Of a stretch of 35,837 bases of DNA, positions 35,180-35,837 are shown one piece after another; position 1 is the stretch's first letter; every line of letters begins with the position of its first letter. Source of the stretch: an uncultured Burkholderiales bacterium (GTDB taxonomy: Bacteria; Pseudomonadota; Gammaproteobacteria; Burkholderiales; Burkholderiaceae_C); contig CAITHK010000153.1 in assembly GCA_903892175.1 (NCBI GenBank), forward strand, positions 1 through 35,837, read 5' to 3'. Below the pieces are notes generated by a model, which was given only the letters and a program-made list of their open reading frames with translations, made no database searches and had not been told where the DNA came from. A program made the position numbers and the translations under genes.

Positions 35180-35837
35180 ATGTCTGACATTCTGAACAAA
35201 ATCGTCGAAGTCAAACGGCAAGAAATTGCTGCGGGCTTGAAGCGCAAGTCGCTGGAGGCCATGCGTGCCGACGCCGAGAGTCGTGTGCTCACGCGTGACT
35301 TTGTGGGGGCTATGCGCGGCAAGATTGCAGCGGGCTTGCCTGCGGTGATCGCCGAGATCAAAAAAGCCAGCCCTTCCAAAGGCGTGTTGCGGGAGGACTT
35401 CATCGCCGCCGACATCGCGCAAAGCTATGCCGAGCATGGCGCGGCTTGCTTGTCGGTGTTGACCGATCAGCAGTTTTTTCAGGGCAGCGTGGATTATTTG
35501 AAGCAAGCCCGTGCATCGTGTGATTTACCGGTGTTGCGCAAAGACTTCATGATCGACCCTTACCAGGTGTACGAAGCACGTGTGATGGGGGCCGACTGCA
35601 TTTTGCTGATTGCTGCGTGTTTGGACGATGCGCAAATGGCCGAGTTGGAAGCCATGGCCCGCAGCCTGGACATGGCGGTGTTGGTCGAGGTGCATGACGC
35701 GCCAGAGCTGCAACGCGCCTTGAAGCTCAAAACGCCGCTGGTGGGCATCAACAACCGCAATTTGCGCACCTTCGAGGTCACGCTCGAGACCACCTTGTCG
35801 CTGATGAAAGATGTGCCTGCGGACCGTTTGCTGGTGA
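35180..35837 (+). CDS. trpC: Indole-3-glycerol phosphate synthase, partial at the right edge
   Basis: TrpC closes the indole ring to give indole-3-glycerol phosphate. About 219 of an expected 260-270 residues are in the window, open at the right end. The TIM-barrel features are [37 protein letters not shown] (catalytic Lys), [57 protein letters not shown] and [13 protein letters not shown]. It is a separate gene, not fused to trpF. It follows trpD after 13 bases with AAGAAAG as a weak ribosome site. Confidence 0.96.
   Translation, partial: MSDILNKIVEVKRQEIAAGLKRKSLEAMRADAESRVLTRDFVGAMRGKIAAGLPAVIAEIKKASPSKGVLREDFIAADIAQSYAEHGAACLSVLTDQQFFQGSVDYLKQARASCDLPVLRKDFMIDPYQVYEARVMGADCILLIAACLDDAQMAELEAMARSLDMAVLVEVHDAPELQRALKLKTPLVGINNRNLRTFEVTLETTLSLMKDVPADRLLV

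Noticed and set aside
33712-35415. Open frame of 567 codons on the minus strand, opposite trpG, trpD and the start of trpC
   Set aside because: All three trp genes on the plus strand carry intact catalytic motifs; the antisense frame spans gene boundaries and has no domain.
1-35837. Mobile elements, prophage, CRISPR, tRNA or rRNA genes
   Set aside because: No transposase, integrase, phage protein, regularly spaced repeat or cloverleaf-like intergenic sequence was seen; gaps are short and the genes are mostly core functions.

Overview
The window is ordinary-looking, gene-dense chromosome from a betaproteobacterium of the Burkholderiales. It is most like the Comamonadaceae (Limnohabitans/Rhodoferax-like), judging from gene order (leuS-lptE-holA-proA, argS-SPOR-dsbA, lptA-lptB-rpoN, rpe-gph-trpEGDC), GC-rich sequence and a heavy use of TTG for leucine. 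This placement is an inference from protein resemblance and synteny; I could not run a search. I recognise 38 protein-coding genes, two of them cut by the window edges. I saw no tRNA, rRNA, CRISPR array, insertion sequence or prophage gene. No gene-free stretch exceeds 300 bases; the longest is the trp leader (about 210 bases), which itself holds a leader peptide and attenuator.

Layout. 1-7434 (+): end of leuS, lptE, holA, proA, then gshA-kup-gshB, in which a potassium transporter sits between the two glutathione synthesis genes. 7441-9934 (-): a cysteine-rich CWC protein, an MFS exporter and a class II glutamine amidotransferase in one tight operon. Divergent from it, 9980-11179 (+), is a photolyase-like protein with an unusual domain order. 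11205-15088 (-): a small membrane protein, malate synthase G with a good terminator, and a TDT/SLAC1-type transporter. 15130-18577 (+): a LysR regulator, a YdjC-family deacetylase and an ArnT/PMT-like glycosyltransferase, overlapping each other. These converge with gtrA and a GT2 polyprenyl-phosphate glycosyltransferase (18494-19922, -). Together the last four resemble the parts of a lipid A hexosamine-modification pathway (Bordetella Lgm, Francisella NaxD/Flm).

19974-27931 (+): argS, a SPOR protein, dsbA, lptA, lptB, rpoN, an RlmL-type rRNA methyltransferase and a PIN-domain protein. lptC is missing at the usual place ahead of lptA, and lptA has no ATG or GTG start. 27944-30348 (-): apaG-thiL-pgpA-pncC. 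30379-35837 (+): rpe, gph, then the trp operon trpE-trpG-trpD-trpC, preceded by a 27-residue leader peptide with a Trp-Pro-Trp motif and a complete set of alternative hairpins for transcription attenuation.

Two themes cut across the window. Envelope biogenesis is strongly represented (lptE, lptA, lptB, pgpA, the lipid-glycosylation genes, dsbA, the SPOR protein). Several first genes of transcription units have a -10-like hexamer 6-7 bases before the start codon and no Shine-Dalgarno sequence, which suggests leaderless mRNAs. The best leads are the trp attenuator, the Lgm-like module and the photolyase-like protein. I did not find an obviously new multi-gene defence or mobile system.
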